Shown one piece after another: positions 24,394 to 26,629 of a DNA stretch of 26,629 bases. The notes beneath the pieces were generated by a model that had not been told where the DNA came from, did no database searches, and was given only the letters and a program-made list of their open reading frames with translations. Source of the stretch: a virus; the IMG/VR virus record IMGVR_UViG_3300005613_000352, positions 1 through 26,629 of that record. One strand, 5' to 3'. The translations under genes were made by a program, and so were the position numbers. The stretch's first letter is position 1; the number at the start of each line of letters is the position of its first letter.

Positions 24394-26629
24394 ATGACTA
24401 ATTTTAAAAGCTTTAACGATATTGTATTAGACATCTTAGAATATTTAAGATTAACACAACCTAGTTTGGATACAAAGCCGAACTCTGTTGCTAGAGATTT
24501 AATGGTAGATGGGCAAGCTTTACAAATTGCAAATTTATATGATGCTTTAAGAGAGATTGCTGCATCGCAATCAATAGCAAATGTTACTGGACAAGATTTA
24601 ACAAATTATGCTTCTAATTTTGGAATTTCTAGAAGATCTGGTACTAAAGCTATTGGAACAGTTGTTTGTACTTTTAGAACATTAAATTCTGATGTAAATA
24701 TTCCTGCAGGATCAATTGTTCAAACACGAAGCGGCATTCCTTTTATAACTGTTTCTTCTACGACAATTTTAACATCTCAGTCAAATTCTCTAAGAGCTAC
24801 CGCTTCTAGGTTAAGAAATAGTTTAGATACAGCTGGAATTACAGATGAATTTGCAATTGAACTGTCAGTTGAAGCTCAAAGTCCCGGGTCTGTTGGAAAT
24901 ATTTCAAAATATTCTGTTATTAGCCATAACATTAGTGGTGTTAATGCAGTAACAAATTTAATTTCTTTTGTAAATGGAACAGATTTAGAAGATGATACTT
25001 CTTTTAGATCTAGAATTTTGGCTACTTTTGCTGGAGCAAATGTCGGAACTTCTCTTGGATATCGTAGTGCTATTTTAAATCTTTCGGACACCATTGATAC
25101 CATCGTTGTTGAGCCAGGAGATGCTTTAATGACGAGAGATGGCACAACAGTTGGAACCGACTCTAATGGCGATGCTATTGTTGTAGAACCTGGAACTGGA
25201 GGGAAAGTTGATATTTATGTAATGGGGGAAAATTTACAATCCAGTCAAGATAGTTTTGTTTTTAATGATCAAAGTGGACAAGATGATCCAACAGATTCTG
25301 ATAATGACCATATTTTAGGTCAAAGCAGTTTAACTGCTGATACAGATTTAACTTTAAATTCTAGACGAGTATCTGCTCTATCCGGCACAAACGAAATACC
25401 TGACCAACCAATTTCTCGAATTGTATCAGTTAGTGGAAGTATTTCTGGACCTAATTTTGTCGCTCAATATACAGATGATGTCGGAAATACAAAAGGAAAC
25501 TTTGTATTAACAAAAGATTCTGGAGATGCTTCTGGAAGTGCATTTGGATTAGATAAATTATCATGGATTTCTGATGAAATAGAGTTAACTGATGAATCAA
25601 ATACAAAAGGAGCAAGGAATAGCATTGATTCTTTGTCTTATACAGATGTGTTAAAAATACCTGCCATTAGACAAAATGTTCAGGTGATTAATGAAAATTC
25701 TACAATATCTTCTGATAGAAATTATATTAGTACTTTGCACACTCCTATAAAGACAGTTAGTAGAGTTTATAATTTAACGACTGGTGAAAGATATGTTATT
25801 TCAGATCAAAATCCTGATGGCAGCGGTACTTTAAATTCAACAGGAAGAGTAAAAATTAGTGGAAGAACTTTACCTACTGCCAGTGATGTTTTACAAGTTG
25901 ATTATATTTGGTCTTATGAATATGATCCACATATTGATTTTGACAATTTTGATCCACAAGATAATAACAATGAAGCACAAGATTCAGTAGAATGGGGATT
26001 TTCTAATTACATTAGAGATGAAGATTCAATCGCAGATTTAGATTCATATAATAATTTAAATGTAATGGTGGATTATCCTATCTCAAGAGTTCTAAGTGTA
26101 AATACTTATGTAATAGAAACTTCAACTGTACAATCTAATAACAATAGAAAAGTGATTCAAGTAAATCAAGCCATTTCAAATATACATAGTATTACAGATA
26201 CCACTCTTTCTTACAATCCTGAAGTTTATAATACTTTAGCAAATGATGGTTCTTTTTCAAATGTATTAATAACTTTACCAACAGACACTTTGGCAGAAAC
26301 AGGAGACCAAGTTTCTGTAATTTATAATTTATCAGATATTTTTGATATAGATGGATATGATAGTGGAGTTTTTTCCGGAAGAAAAATTACTCTAAATCCT
26401 TCAACTGCCACAGAAGATGGATATGATGTTTTAGTTAATTATGTTGCAAACTTTTATAATTTGTTACCATCTACTGATATTTCTAGTTTTCCAATTTCTA
26501 CCGACGGTTATAATTCATTTACAGGAATTGATGGATATCAACCAACTCAAGATATTTATTCTGGCACAAGCGTAATTGCGAACCAAAGAAGATCACCTTC
26601 TAGGTTGAGAGCTACAGTTTCTAATATTC
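24394..26629 (+). CDS. Baseplate wedge protein, gp6/Baseplate J-like (cut by right edge)
   Basis: The ATG at 24394 (with taggggt upstream) opens a frame with no stop to the window end, at least 745 residues. The N-terminus shows the Baseplate_J pattern: FNDIVLDILEYLRLTQPSLD, ASQSIANVTGQDLTNYASNF, GISRRSGTKAIGTV, VNIPAGSIVQTRSGIPF, then VEAQSPGSVGNI and NGTDLEDDTSFRSRIL near residue 195. These are conserved in gp6 and P2 gpJ, which form the ring of the wedge that changes shape on triggering. Beyond about residue 250 come repeated Asp- and Gly-rich strand segments (for example GYDSGVFSGRKITL, TEDGYDVLVNYV), probably appended beta domains on a larger-than-usual protein. The C-terminus lies outside the window. 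Confidence 0.88.
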   Translation, partial: MTNFKSFNDIVLDILEYLRLTQPSLDTKPNSVARDLMVDGQALQIANLYDALREIAASQSIANVTGQDLTNYASNFGISRRSGTKAIGTVVCTFRTLNSDVNIPAGSIVQTRSGIPFITVSSTTILTSQSNSLRATASRLRNSLDTAGITDEFAIELSVEAQSPGSVGNISKYSVISHNISGVNAVTNLISFVNGTDLEDDTSFRSRILATFAGANVGTSLGYRSAILNLSDTIDTIVVEPGDALMTRDGTTVGTDSNGDAIVVEPGTGGKVDIYVMGENLQSSQDSFVFNDQSGQDDPTDSDNDHILGQSSLTADTDLTLNSRRVSALSGTNEIPDQPISRIVSVSGSISGPNFVAQYTDDVGNTKGNFVLTKDSGDASGSAFGLDKLSWISDEIELTDESNTKGARNSIDSLSYTDVLKIPAIRQNVQVINENSTISSDRNYISTLHTPIKTVSRVYNLTTGERYVISDQNPDGSGTLNSTGRVKISGRTLPTASDVLQVDYIWSYEYDPHIDFDNFDPQDNNNEAQDSVEWGFSNYIRDEDSIADLDSYNNLNVMVDYPISRVLSVNTYVIETSTVQSNNNRKVIQVNQAISNIHSITDTTLSYNPEVYNTLANDGSFSNVLITLPTDTLAETGDQVSVIYNLSDIFDIDGYDSGVFSGRKITLNPSTATEDGYDVLVNYVANFYNLLPSTDISSFPISTDGYNSFTGIDGYQPTQDIYSGTSVIANQRRSPSRLRATVSNI

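Overview
The window is a strand-uniform, AT-rich (roughly 30% GC by eye) late-gene block of a contractile-tailed bacteriophage (myovirus type). I see no bacterial housekeeping genes, rRNA, tRNA, integrase or CRISPR array. The large baseplate hub and the three homing-endonuclease genes in 27 kb suggest a large lytic phage. The host cannot be told from this sequence.

Layout. 2-727 is the 3' end of a beta-helical tail fibre/spike gene that enters from the left edge. 739-1980 holds a small coiled-coil plus beta-sandwich protein and a candidate tail terminator (neck) protein. 1981-2475 is an HNH-family gene on the opposite strand, followed by a roughly 190-base regulatory gap. 2669-5203 is the tail sheath. 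5216-6823 is a free-standing LAGLIDADG endonuclease. 6810-8063 encodes two paralogous tail tube proteins and is closed by a strong terminator (8072-8098). 8172-9070 is the pair of tail assembly chaperones, joined by a very clear -1 ribosomal frameshift signal. 9070-11382 is the tape measure protein. 11392-12210 is a hub or tube-adaptor protein. 12250-13275 is an HNH endonuclease carrying a zinc-ribbon array. 13276-18159 is a giant baseplate hub and 18153-20327 the central spike. 20329-23958 holds two large proteins I do not recognise. 23961-24389 is the gp25-like wedge protein, and 24394 to the right edge is the gp6/J-like wedge protein, cut by the window.

How the genes work together. Tube subunits stack inside the sheath, with length set by the tape measure, which is loaded by the frameshifted chaperones. 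The hub and spike form the membrane-piercing centre, and gp25 and gp6/J-like proteins form the wedges that trigger contraction. Nearly all genes are packed with a few bases of spacing or overlap, each with a Shine-Dalgarno sequence, so they are probably co-transcribed.

The most interesting items are: (1) an A-AAA-AAC slippery site followed by a GC-rich hairpin, fusing the chaperones; (2) a LAGLIDADG protein with four motifs from an internal duplication, including an identical 16-residue block with only synonymous changes; (3) an HNH enzyme with six zinc-ribbon units at an exact 33-residue period plus a divergent seventh, joined to a catalytic end of different base composition; (4) an antisense HNH relative lacking its catalytic histidines; (5) tandem tube paralogs; and (6) a 658-residue baseplate-region protein with long hydrophobic segments.
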